From Spirometra erinaceieuropaei (Eukaryota > Platyhelminthes > Cestoda > Diphyllobothriidea > Diphyllobothriidae): a stretch of DNA of 64,000 bases. The notes under the pieces were generated by a model. That model had not been told where the DNA came from. It was given only the letters and a program-made list of their open reading frames with translations, and did not search any database. The stretch lies in assembly GCA_902702965.1 (NCBI GenBank), contig CACRXP010000112.1:565007-629006 (forward strand). The letters run 5' to 3'. Position 1 is the first letter of the stretch. Each line of letters begins with the position of its first letter. The position numbers and the translations under genes were made by a program. Positions 23,280 through 34,255 of this stretch are shown in pieces.

Positions 23280-24280
23280 GACTCCGATCACACATGCAGC
23301 TGAGGAGTCGCATAGAGAAGGAGCCGGTACGCATGCTTCCCACTTGCGTGGGAGATGACGGTTGGGTGTTTGATGTGGGTAAGACTGATGTGCGGTGAGG
23401 TGCTGATAGGGGAGGATGTGATGGTGTGATGTAGCCGGCGGTGGTCTACCGCGGTTTTTCGTGGCTGCGCATGTGGCCTAATAGACCCATTCGGTGAATA
23501 AATGTGCGAGTGCAATGTGGACAGTGGAGGCGGATGCAGCAAGTATACGTTGGTGCTCCGGGCACTGGTTCGCCAGTCTCTGTGCGATGGATTCGCAAGT
23601 GACCGACCAGGCCGATGTGTGAGGTGATTGTGCGGTGAGAGTGTGGACATGAGAGGTCAACGGTGTGGCGTCAGATTCGGTGGTGATGGTGGCGGTGGGC
23701 GCACTAGGTGATGGGGTATGGGCTGGGCTGGGCACAGTGGGTGGACGAGGTGTACTGAGTGTGGTGGAGCTGGTGGCAGTGGGCGCGCTGGTCTGAGGAG
23801 CGTAGGTGGGGTTAGGTATGGTGGGTGTGCCAGGGGTCGGTCAATTCCACTTTCGTGGATACGCATGCGGCCGAATAAGCCCATGCGGTTCATGAATGTA
23901 CGAGGGCAGCGTGCACAGTGGTGGCGAATGCGGCGGGCGTAGGTTGCTGCTCCAGGCACTGGTTCGCCAGTCTCTGTGCGATGGATTCACAATTGACCGA
24001 CCAGATCGATGTATGGAGTGAAGATGCGGTCGCAATGAGGACAGGTCTAGACCCGGTCCTCACCACTGGTGTCGACGGTGGTGGTGGTGGTGGTGGTGGT
24101 GGTGGTGGTGGTGGTGGTGGTGGTGGTGGTGGTGGTGGTGGTGGTGGTGTTTGCTGGCGTGTCGGGATTGTGCGTCATGCTGATGTGCGTGACAGACGCA
24201 ACAGCGTCAGACGTTGAGGCGGTGGAGGAGGAGGAGGCTGGTAGTGGTGGTTTAGGGGACGGCCAGAGTTAGTTGACGGC
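23280..24280 (-). pseudogene. C2H2 zinc-finger tail of the RTE-like element
   Basis: On the minus strand the frame at 23,959-23,657 has CARCPRTFMNRMGLFGRMRIH, a C-x2-C-x12-x-x3-H finger whose first zinc-binding His reads Arg, preceded by the GAATYARR linker and followed by ESGIDR and a Pro-rich stretch. A neighbouring frame has the duplicate linker with SIAQRLANQCPEHQR, the frameshifted echo of a HRTETGEPVPGA-type linker. A (GGT)n expansion at 24,076-24,149 has disrupted the segment between the reverse transcriptase and the fingers. Such fingers presumably bind nucleic acid during retrotransposition; that role is inference. Confidence 0.6.
24076..24149. repeat. (GGT)n microsatellite
   Basis: About 24 uninterrupted GGT units. 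The poly-Gly and poly-Val frames crossing it are by-products. On the minus strand it would encode a His, Thr or Pro run within the tail of the RTE-like element. Confidence 0.95.
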
Positions 24281-24299
24281 GTAGAGGGCAAGGGAGAGG

Positions 24300-26050
24300 A
24301 GGACGTAGAGACGACAGTTAGTGCAGTCCGAAGGCTGCAGTTGGTACGAAGGTGTCCAACAAGTCCAGTTGGCGCCTGGAATGTCCACTGACATCGTGGA
24401 CACGTTGAGGATGGTTGGTCGTTGGCGTTTTAGGTGGGTGTAGCTGATATTTACGGACATCTCGTTTGGCTTTCGCGACAGCGATGCGGTTTGCCTCGTA
24501 GATCGCTCCGCCTGTCTTCAATGTCCTTCTTCAGGTCAGTAGGTCACAAGCGAGATCATACCAGTTGACCGGGTTGATCTGCAGACGCCTGAGGGATGTC
24601 TTTAGAGTGTCTTTGTATCGACGGATTTAGCCTCCTTGTCGGCGGGAACCCGTTGCGACATCTCCATATAAGAGTCCTTCAAGTAGCCGCTCGTTGTTCA
24701 TCCGCACCAGGTGGCCGCCCCAACGCAGTTGTGGTCATCTCAGCACGGCGGAGATGCTGAAAATCTCCGTCCGCTCCAGTACCTCAGTGTCGGGGATTCG
24801 GTCTGGCACCTCAGTTTCAGTATTCGACGAAGACAACTGAGGCGAAAGTGGTTGAGTCTGCATGCCTTCTGCATCTACACCGCCCAAGTTTTTGATTTAT
24901 ACAGCGACGCCGGGAGGATGATGGCCTTGTACATCTTCAGCTCCGTGCGAAGCTGAAGACCATGGAGATTCAAAACTATGTTTTGAAGACGACCGTAGGC
25001 TTGACTGGCTTTGGAAATCCCGCGGGCCACTTCGTCGTTAATTTTGGCGCTGCGGGAGAAGGCACGGCCCAGATACGTGAAGTTGTCCACCACTTGCAGG
25101 TGGGTTCCGTTCACGCTGATTTGCGGGTCATTGTGGGGGGCTGTGTTGGGTGGCGGTTGGTGCATGACCACCGTCTTCTGCATGTTAATAATTCGGCCGA
25201 AGTTCATGCAGGCGTCGGAGAAGGGGTCTGTGCTTCTTTACATGTGCCTTTCTGAGTTGGTGTTGAGGGCTCAATCGTCGGCGAAGATACGTTCGTGGAC
25301 GGTGGTTGTGTATACACGCGACTGGAAGTGCATCCGACTGTGGTTGAGGAGGTGGCCGTCCGTCCTGTAGGCGATGCGGATCCGGGGTGTTCGTCATGGT
25401 AGGAGTCCATCAGCATGGCAGAGAGCATAAGACTGGATAGGGTGGGCGTTGGTCACTGCGAATGCCTCTGAGATAGTTCCGTTGTCCGTGACTTGCGCCA
25501 TCATGCCATCGTGAAGCCGACGCACCATCTGAGTTAATCGTTCGAGACAGTCGAATTTCTGCATGATTTTCCAAAGGCCTTCGTGATTCACCGTGTCGAA
25601 GGCTTTTGCCAGACCCCGAAGGTATAGTAGAGGTGGGTCCGCATCTCCTGGTTTTTTTCCTGAATTTGGGGGGCGGCGAAGATCATGTCCGTGGTCCCAC
25701 GATGACGGCAGAAGCCGCACTGGCTTTCCAGCAGAAGACCTTGTTGCAGGTGATTATTCAGGCGGTTGAGAAGGAGGCGAACGAAACTCTTCCCAGCGAT
25801 GTTCAGCATGAAGATGCCTCGGGGGCTGTCGCATAGCTGGCGGTTTCCTTTCTGCTTGTATAAATGCCCGATTTTGGCGTCTCTGAAATCTCTCGGGACT
25901 TCTTTTTGACGTCACATCGCCTGGAAGAGCGCCGTCAGATTATCCATGAGTTTGGGGCCATCGTGCTTGTAGATCTCAGCAGTCATCGCGTCCGATCCGG
26001 GCGCTTTCCCGCTGGAGAGCTGATGCACTGCCCTGGTTTCCTTGGTAATG
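24300..26050 (-). pseudogene. Reverse transcriptase region of RTE-like LINE, frameshifted
   Basis: Reading order on the minus strand: LSSGKAPGSDAM (about 26,015-25,980); LNIAGKSFVRLLLNRLN and the ESQCGF(C/R)RHRGTTDMIF block (25,809-25,690); KAFDTVNHEGLWKIMQKF (about 25,610-25,560); FADD (25,284-25,273); KTVVMHQPPPNT and FTYLGRAFS (25,180-25,080); then the thumb region RLQNIVLNLHGLQLRTELKMYKAIILP. This is the motif series of a non-LTR reverse transcriptase. Disabling changes are visible. A TGA follows FADD where a Cys codon is expected. A one-base deletion lies just before KAFD, and the first Asp of motif A, expected two residues before the T/A-KAFD step, reads Val. The fragments occupy at least four short frames. 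Confidence 0.75.
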
Positions 26051-26289
26051 ATTAGAATAATGACGCGGACGAAGGAGGGGCGTGTTCCGATGGCACATGT
26101 AGCTGACAAATCTGCACAATTTTGTTCGATTCTTGAGCAGGACGTGTTTGATTGAGTTTTTTTATGATGAAATCCATTTCCATACAGGACATGAAGTCAG
26201 CATCTGAACTTATTGACGCAGGAAAAAATGCAAGGTGATTTCAAGTGGTAATTCCGAGACTATTGCATTCATGTACGTCTAGCAGTTCG

Positions 26290-26620
26290 GTTAGGACTTG
26301 TGATTATCGGCCCCAGTTAGGTGGGTGTACAGGCTCTGCGCTAGGTAGATATTGCACCGCCTGTGCGCTCAGTGCCCTAAAACGCGGTAGATGCGTTGGA
26401 GCAACATGAAGGTGCCAGATCACGGCCGGATGAACCAATAAAAAGTGCCACACATGAGGGTGTGGCAACCCGCCTCGGTGCAGACTCACTCTACGTTGGC
26501 CATCTGCGACCCCTCCTGCCCGCCGCACCTTCGTCATTACGCTGCGTTTATACTGCTGTGAGACACGTGCTAGACAATGTCGGAGTCGACGGTTAGACAG
26601 TATGTTGCTGTCCCTTAAAT
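26290..26620. repeat. Family D-related repeat
   Basis: Contains aaaacgcggtagatgcgttggagcaac and an end block with gtcggagtcgacggttagac, comparable to cgcgccacgtggtagatgtgctggaccaac at 2.2 kb and cggcaacgacggtcgaactgtc at 2.63 kb. The minus 208-codon frame across 26,304-26,930 runs through this and the next repeat and is not considered a gene. Confidence 0.5.
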
Positions 26621-26639
26621 AGGGCTTTCTGTCTGAACC

Positions 26640-26985
26640 CCAAACGTTATCCGAGTGAGATTTCCTGGATGGAGACGAATGTTCGTATTTCAGGTATACG
26701 TATGAGTAAGGAATGAGAGGACTGATCGAGCAACAAAACCATTTGGATATCTGTCTACTTTTCCGAATTCGTGGAGAAGTCCATCGCCAGAGGTAAAAAC
26801 GGCAATAGAAAGAATAACAGTTATAGGGGGATATTAGTTGATCAATGATCAACGACACAGGTCTGGAGGTGACTGCGCAGAGCTCTGTAGGTCGGCGCAG
26901 GACCGGCACACCATTTGACCGAACTCTCATTGGAGACTTTGGCTTCAGTTACTTATCGGCCTGTCCTGCTCCGACCTGGACACCT
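26640..26985 (-). repeat. Penelope-type terminal repeat remnant (family G)
   Basis: Aligns along its length with 63.04-63.37 kb: tccgaattcgtggagaagtccatcgccagag, ggcaatagaaagaataacagttatagggg, caacgacacaggtctggaggtgactgcgcaga and ggcttcagtta. On the minus strand it retains a decayed hammerhead-like core (CTGGCGA, T, an imperfect GGACTT/GAATTC hairpin at about 26,790-26,758). The A-to-G change in the core would be disabling. Confidence 0.6.
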
Positions 26986-27465
26986 ATCGTAGTGGATGTA
27001 ATGTCAAACTCGTTTTTCAGATATCGATTTCTCCTCCTTAGTTGCTTCTTGGAACTGGCCTTTTGCTTTTACCTTCTTTATATGTGTATGGTTTTATTTT
27101 GGCAAAACCTTTCGCGTATGCAATCATGTCAATGCCCTTCCAACATTATACCACCGGAGTTTGGCCATATTCGCTTTACATTCAGTAGGTCGGGAACATA
27201 TCATTGGACACTGGCAAATTAAAATTACAATATCTCACCATCTGTTTCTATTTTTGCTACTTTTCCTCAGATTTTGTTGAACTGGTAAAATGCTTGTAAA
27301 TGTTTACCACCTTATATCTGGCATTTTTTAAGCACGTTCTATTTTTCAAAGCCTCCTCTCTCATTTGCTGTTCTTCGCAGTCTTTCAAGGAGAAACTGTG
27401 CTTTGACAAATTAAACCGATTTTCTCATTTTCGCAGAAACTCTAGAGACCTGAACTCAACAGCTA
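26986..27465. other. Unassigned stretch before gap
   Basis: The 125-codon plus frame ending at 27,222 begins in the repeat upstream. Its second half has a hydrophobic run (27,020-27,090), but there is no recognisable family and no support for a gene. Confidence 0.4.
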
Positions 27466-27580
27466 NNNNNNNNNNNNNNNNNNNNNNNNNNNNNNNNNNN
27501 NNNNNNNNNNNNNNNNNNNNNNNNNNNNNNNNNNNNNNNNNNNNNNNNNNNNNNNNNNNNNNNNNNNNNNNNNNNNNNNN
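27466..27580. other. Assembly gap (115 N)
   Basis: A run of 115 undetermined bases. Frames drawn across it are meaningless. Confidence 1.
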
Positions 27581-30500
27581 ATCATGTCCCACATTCATCC
27601 GCATGATATGGAGAGGTGACATGACCTTCCATAACCGCCCACGTGCTTAAATGTAAACACTTTTTTTACTTAGAAGAAGCGATGTTGCGTAACCGAGGTT
27701 TGGAGATCCAACCAATGTACGAGAATGACACGATAGGAAGGTCGGTGAGTGGGCAGTTTTTCTCATCAAACGGCGCACAAAAGTAACCTTTAAAAATGGG
27801 GTTTTTAATCACAGGAGCACTTAGTATGAAAGGAAGCGAAAAAATCATATAATTAGGGCTACGCGGAGGAAATCGATGATTTTGTTAGTCACGGGGACTG
27901 CAATAAAGCTCATGCCGTAAACGTCCGCATCGCATCTGATTATATGCTAAGCAATCAATCTCGCCTTTAAACTTACTGAACCTAATAAACGATGTTCCAT
28001 TCTAATCTTTTCATAGTTGCATTTGAAAGTCAGGCGCATTACGATAGGCTCATTAAAGACTATTTTTGCAATTAGAGGACGCGTTTTTGCGTGTATGTTT
28101 AAACCCAATTCCCCTTCCATTGGCATTGCACGCTTTTCTATTAAGGAAGGTTAATCCGATTTGGAGGTGGGGTTTACTAGGTGGAACTTTCCGTGCCTTA
28201 GAAGGTTTTCTTGCTCCACGTACATAATATGAAGCAGAATGGAGACACGAAGTTTATTTTTAGGAAATCAGGCATTTTTACGATTTTAAAATGTCGGGCG
28301 ACTTAATGCCCCTAAAACCCAGTGACAATCTCTACAGTCGGTCTTTTGTAGAACAAAATCCGACATTTCCCTACTTTTTGCGAATACAAAATAACTTGCC
28401 ACTAACAAAATCCTCTAACCAGCCGCTATGTTAACTTTTAAGCATATGTTTAGGTCTTTGTGTGTGGTGTAAGTTTCACTAACAGCAAATTTAGAAACGG
28501 AAGGGGAAGAAGATTAGAAGTTTAAGCAATATCTTGGCATTTATATAACCATTCTTTGGCGCATTTATTCTCGTAGAACGGGCCCTAAGGTAAGCAAATA
28601 CAGCGTAAATCATTTCAGTATGAAGAAATGAGTGTGTTTTTTATTTACAGCAGTAGAATTATAATCATTTTCAGGGAATTGAAAATGCCTACCAAACGCT
28701 CTAGTTTTTACCTTGACTTTGCCTTGAAGGAAGGCGGAATGGGTAGACATACGTCGTCTAACTACCTTATTAAAACGCCTTTTAAAGATACAACTTAGTA
28801 TGGCAGGTTGTCCAGTTGATCTAGAGCGTAGTTACTGTCGACTTTCGTTGTAAACTTTCATTTCTCTCGGCGATGAGATTTTATGTTTGGTTGAGTCCAC
28901 AAACATGATCCAAACGGTCATCAGCAGTAAAAAGAATGCCAGATCACTCATTACCTCCGTAAATGCTTCTAGGAAATATTTTATTTTGGTGGTTTAGATA
29001 AACAAATATCAAAAGATTCGCCTTTATGGCAATCAGGCAATAAAACTCGGTAACTATTCAATGATATATCAAGAAATATCTGAAACTGAACGCATTGCAG
29101 CACACAAAGCAATTGTAAGGAAATTTGGCAAAGGGAAAGTTCTCCTACTATCGGAATCAATAGCGTGCTTGCGATTAAATCTGACAGCTCTATTCAAATT
29201 TGCCAGCCACTCTCTACATGTGGCCTAATGAAACTTTAAGCGAATTCCTGTTTGTTGTAGTAAGTCCTATCTCCATTAAAATACACAAACGGACAAAATA
29301 CAGCCAGTGCTCTTGAAATCGTTCTGGAATCTATATTCAAAATGTAGGTTCTTGAGAGACCTCCATACATGTTATTACACTCGCTGCTAAAGGGTATCTA
29401 AGGGCAAACTTCACTATGGAACTATTTTCAAACGTTAGTCGACTTATTTTGTCTTATTTGCTCAGTTTTTTGCGTGGACAGGCCTTCAGTACACCGAACT
29501 AACGCTTCTATAACTTCCTTTTTTTCTAAATAATTGTTACTTACAAGAAGCTTATAATGTTTCTTTTGTTTTCAGCACGCTTGAAGTCGTTCAACACTAA
29601 TTCAAAGTTTGAGTCACTCATTTGACAGGCCTGCGAGTAATTTGCAATGATTTGCAAATTTCGACATATTTCATGAGTTAGTAAATTTACTGTACTTTGT
29701 ATCTCTGATCACTTCAAAATCAAGCGCAAATTTGAATTTATGCGCTAGCCGACGAACCGATACCATGAAAGGCCAATTTTGGCGTACTTTTTAGTTATTT
29801 TTGAAGGCCTCAAGAAAAAAGTGTAAACTGCATCTGTCAAGTCAGCTGCCACTTTTAGTTGGGCGAACTCCAAGGTAGCAACCAAAGCCCAAAAGTGCAG
29901 CGCATTTAACGCAGACTCCATTACCAAGCGCAATCGGAGCGAGCCATTCATGTGATAAATCCAGATAGCAGCTGCGTGAAACAATGACAGAGCGGTGAAC
30001 GCCGTCACACCCCAAAACGGTTTGCCAAGGTTCCATTTTTAGGCCTTTCCGGTCGGGACGAACATAGTTAGCTTTCGAGGACAAACATGCCGGAAATGGC
30101 CATTTCCCTCTCTCGCTCTCTCTTCCAAATGGTTTAGCCCACTGGGATATTTTTCGTTGATCCCTGTGTGATAAATTTCCTGCGATTCTAAACTAGTCGT
30201 GGGGCAAATCGGAACAGTTCTCTTCTGTGATGCACTCAGACGGTGTCGCAAAGCAAAATCCTTAGTCACATTCTGCCACCTGACTTAGAAAATCAGGGCT
30301 TAATGTCGATACATTCCCTCATAAGACGTACCGAAGAACTCGCTTTGATCAGCCACATCCATTTGTCTCAATAGTAATGCACTGCATATCAAAACCAAGC
30401 AAAACCATCGACATCGGCTGTATTTGCCTGAGAACAGCACAGAGTCAACATGTGATTGTTAAACGTTATTCCAAAGTAAGCATATTAGTTCTAACCCACT

Positions 30501-31479
30501 GTTATCAGCCAATTCTATTCGAAATCCAGCGGGAAAATCGGAGGCAAAAAATCACTTTTTGTGACCCTTGTATGGCAATCAGGGCATGCATAGAGATGAA
30601 GCATAACTGCTCATCACGTGTTTTTACGTTGTGTCCCTTTAGGTGTATAAAGATGGCCCTAACGACTGGCGGCCTCCAGGACACAATATATGTCCTAAAA
30701 ATGGAGAAGAGTAAAGTCTGCCACCTCCAGTGGAAGTCCAGGTCTATGGACCCCTTGCACAAACAGCTTCAACTCGAAAACAGCTGTCTGGTGTAGAAGG
30801 TAGTTTGCGCGTGCCAACCAGACAGACTGGAGCGCTTTAGTTTGTTCGAAATCACTTTCCGATGTCTGGCCAAGTCTGAAGTGGCATGTCTGGGCATTTA
30901 TCATTGAGGTCTTGTCTAATTGCATATGCTTTGCAGAAAATCGTGTGTCTGATTCATATGTCTGTTTCTACGAAAGTTAAGGACTTGCCTGAGAATTCGG
31001 CATAATGTCTGAGCGCGCCTCAATTACCGGGGAGTAGTGTTTCTTGAAAAATTGTGTCTACGGAGTCATCTATTTCAGACGCTCTTAAATGCGTCTGGTG
31101 CGTAAACATGGCCAAGAGTTTTTTAAACTAACAAGAAATAGCATATACACTCACGGGTACGATGCACGGAGCATAACGGTCGTTCGCATAAAAGTTTAAG
31201 GGGATTCAATTTTACCTCTCTAGAGCACTCTCGTTCAAATGGCTAGTAGAAGAGCACGCACTATACCACCGACGGCTGCAGAAAATACCCTCTGCCTGCG
31301 AGAGCCAGGTATATTTTTTAATGCGTCAGTTTGGAGAGGAGAGCCGATTACATTTCCGGTCTTTGGCATTGAACCCCCCCTCCCCCCACCACCATCACTA
31401 ACTGCGTCTCGTCTCACTGATGCATGTAGACCAAATTTCTTGTCGGTTATAAGAAAACGACTCAGTCGGGGGCTTGATT
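27581..31479. other. Long A+T-rich unassigned stretch
   Basis: Nearly four kilobases without a convincing gene. The longest frame (30,377-30,796, plus, 139 codons) is Cys- and Lys-rich, overlaps an 85-codon minus frame, and has no domain I recognise. At 29,655-29,690 a short catatttcatgagttagtaaatt block matches the 3' end of family 1. Confidence 0.45.
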
Positions 31480-31565
31480 ATCGAACTTTCCAACCTATCC
31501 CGTGATCTCTGTTTTTGTCTCCTGCTCGAACCCCACCGAGGCCGTCGGGATTTTCGCAATTTTGT
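31480..31565 (+). repeat. Possible family A remnant
   Basis: The block tcctgctcgaaccccaccgaggccgtcgggattttcg resembles the end of the family A tRNA-like core (gggttcgaatcccaccgaggtgccgag). Only this 3' part is recognisable. Confidence 0.35.
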
Positions 31566-32446
31566 CAGTAGAATTATATAAAAGTCGACAGTTTAATTAC
31601 CAGTAATGCAATTTACATTGGACTCGACTCGTCCTGACAGCAGTTAAGTAAAATTGATCAATGTGCTAGTGTTTATATGCAATCGGAAAGCAGCCGAGCG
31701 TAATTTCGCTTGGTACTCACTCTGGACGCATTGGAGAGTGCACCGCATTGATTAATAAAATGTCCGAGTTAGAGCACCGTCGTTTAATTAACACGATTTC
31801 GGGCGCTTGATGACTGCGCGCAACAACCAAGGCGTCTGGTACAGTCCATAGCCTCCCTATTCCGCGAATTCACTAACCAGGCTAGCACACACCGCTCTAA
31901 TTATACAAAAGGAAAGTTTATATCAATGCAGCAACTTGTCGGGAGGGAGAATCGTGTCTGCAGGAGTAGTTTTGAAGGTGAGGGACGATTGGAAACCCAA
32001 TTGAAACTTCTGCGACTTTCAATCTAACGGCATCGAAATCGACAGATTTATGAGTGCAGAAAGAACCCTCACTGATGCAAACCTCGGCCACGGGAACTTG
32101 CGCAGGGAGTTTAAGGCGTTGCAAATGACAACAAATTTTTACCAATATTCTGCCAGGCTGCTTCCAGATCCTTTTGTTTGCAGTAAGTCTGGTCGACCGT
32201 TAGCTGCCGGAGAGATGAAACTGCTTCTCAAGACACAGAGCAGGTTCCCAACTAACAGTACCTCTTGCATGAGGGGTTAAGTGTACACAACAACTGGGCC
32301 TGACTTACTGTCCTTTTGAAGACTGCAGCGGTGCGCTGGTGTTTCTGATTAAGCAGAAAACTAATTTGGCCTTGGAGTCGTTCGCTTAGTTCTTGATCCC
32401 TCGGATATGCACAGCAGTTGGCCTAGCTTACGCAATGTTGACCGAA
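31566..32446. other. Unassigned stretch
   Basis: No gene or repeat recognised. Opposite-strand frames at 31,918-32,280 overlap each other and lack motifs. Confidence 0.45.
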
Positions 32447-33316
32447 ATTCTGAGAAGCCTTTTCGTTAATAAAGAATGACTTAGGTAGGGCGTATCAGCA
32501 TAATCCAAAGATATTTCAGCAACGCTAGGACGTCAGCTTTTGGCCGCCTACAAACACCATCCTTGGTAAAAAGGACTATGTAGAGAGTATGTATTTTCCC
32601 CTAAATCATCTATATCCTCATAAATTCAAGTCTATTTTATGAGAATATGCTGAGAATTTTGTTTTTAATACTTTCATAGTAGTAAACTCCACTTCTTTCA
32701 CATTTTGGGCTTAAAAGGTGTTTAGTCAAAATACCTGTCATTACAAGATTTCTTGTGATCGTGAAAAGTCCATTCACAGAGTATCGTATTTGTTCATTTA
32801 TTAACGCTGCTTGGGAAGCATAAAACATGGCCCACATAGGCTCAGAATTTTATGAGCACTATTTGTCCTCTCCTAAGTAACGTAAATAAATTTATGATTC
32901 TTCCCAAATTGAAAGTATGTGACAAGTAGGCCGGAAGCCATAAGCGCGTGTGCAGCCACAAATCGGCCTCCAGGTTATTCGAGAATCGAGGGGCTTTTTA
33001 CAACCTAAAGATACCTTTCTTCTGGTAAACAGTTTAAAGAAGACGTATTTTTCTCTCAAGTGGGTACAAGGAAGAATATTTTCCTGCATATTGTTCATAG
33101 AATATATTTAGATTTATGAGGGAATAAAAAAAACCATCCGAGAACATTCGCACTACTTAAGCAGTCCTTTTTGCTGAAAATCACTTCAAGGCTGGCTTTC
33201 TGGCATGACCGAAATGTCTTTGGATTATCCCGCACGATAGTCAACACCACAGCCCCATCTATGTAATCATCTCGCATCAAAAATGCATTTCAGAATTCCG
33301 GTGAAAATTTCATGAG
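32447..33316. repeat. Family 1 element, full-length copy
   Basis: The 5' end (atgttgaccgaaattctgag...taggtagggcg...ataatccaaagatatttcagc) and the 3' end (gcactacttaagcagtcctttttgctg...ggattatcccgcacgatagtcaac...gcatttcagaattccggtgaaaatttcatgag) are inverted relatives over roughly 200 bp. About 870 bp long, with no transposase frame. Here the 3' end is closer to the family sequence than the 5' end. Confidence 0.7.
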
Positions 33317-33899
33317 ATAGGTTGGCCAGTGTGCTGTACAGAGGTTACTTGTGCACGACAGAGTACTCACCTAATGGTCAAGCCTAAATTAATGAGTGAT
33401 CTCGCGGTCAGAGACTCTCAGCCTATTTAGGCACTTGGGACTCGGGTACTTGCATTTGTTTCTCCACCTGGAATGTGATCTCTTCTCGGTCTTATCTATT
33501 GCTAATCATGTAGACCCTTTGCATTGCAGTACAAGTATCGGTTGTCTGACGGTAGAAATCGTGTCTGTTATTGACAGCATATATGGGCTGTGTTCCAGCT
33601 TTCATCATGGTGTTAAAAGCATTGCATGTACGCGACTGGAAAAGCTAGTTTTGGTCAGCTGGGAATGATTTGACTGCGTTACGTCGGTTTTCGAAGTTGT
33701 TATGCTCTCTGTTTCCGAATGTCCATGATTGCTATCTCTGGGCACATTTCTAAACTCATCATTGTAATCAAATTCGTGGTGATATTTTCGGACACCCTAC
33801 ATATAACATTATTTTCCAAGTTACCTTTGGAAATGTTTATGATGTTGAATAGAAGATCGGAAAATGAAGTTTACGACTTCGCATAGGCGGCATGATATT
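33317..33899. other. Unassigned stretch
   Basis: One 90-codon frame (33,396-33,668, plus) with no recognised family. Confidence 0.4.
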
Positions 33900-34255
33900 C
33901 CTGTACACATACTGCTGGCTGCCTGTTAGCAGATTATGAATATTGCGCGCTTATTCCATCGTGGTTGATGGGCTTCGGCCGAAATGTTCATATCAAATTT
34001 CAACTTGAGCGTTAAACAGCTTGAGTCTTAAACAAATTCAGCTGCTCTAAGTTAGCGAATAATTTCTGAGGAAATCACAGAACTGCAATTCTAAAACTGG
34101 AGCATCCACTAGAAAAGCACACGGGGAACGCTGAAAGACCCACTTATGGGCCGAATCCCTAGCAGCTGTGTCACCCTGCGACAGAATATCAGCGAAACAC
34201 GTGTTTCGGCTTTTTGTTAGTACTTGTGCTATCAAATACGGTATATCAAGCTACT
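33900..34255 (+). repeat. Spacer plus family E repeat
   Basis: The spacer (gctgcctgttagcagattatgaatattgcgcgc...) is followed by family E (agttagcgaataatttctgagg, aactggagcatccactagaaaagcacacgggg, gcagctgtgtcaccctgcgacagaatatcagcgaaacacgtg, ttttgttagtacttgtgctat). No family 1 element follows. Confidence 0.65.

Larger units (their letters stand above)
23280..26050 (-). mobile_element. 5'-truncated RTE-like LINE with C2H2 tail
   Basis: One decayed element on the minus strand: a reverse transcriptase region (26,050 down to about 24,300) followed by a proline/serine/threonine-rich C-terminal tail with C2H2 zinc fingers (about 24,280 down to 23,280). The endonuclease half expected upstream is missing, and unrelated sequence begins at about 26,050, as expected for incomplete reverse transcription. 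Several frameshifts and stops break the frame. Family C sequence abuts its 3' side. Clade assignment (RTE-like, common in flatworms) is from remembered sequence character only. Confidence 0.7.

Noticed and set aside
23918..24272. Plus frames with long poly-Gly or poly-Val runs
   Set aside because: They are translations of the GGT microsatellite and G+C-rich repeat; the real coding trace is on the minus strand.
26304..26930. 208-codon minus-strand frame
   Set aside because: It runs across two repeat families (D and G) that recur elsewhere without this frame and shows no domain.
30377..30796. 139-codon plus-strand frame as a gene
   Set aside because: No splice pattern, domain or promoter elements, and an overlapping minus frame; kept only as part of an unassigned stretch.
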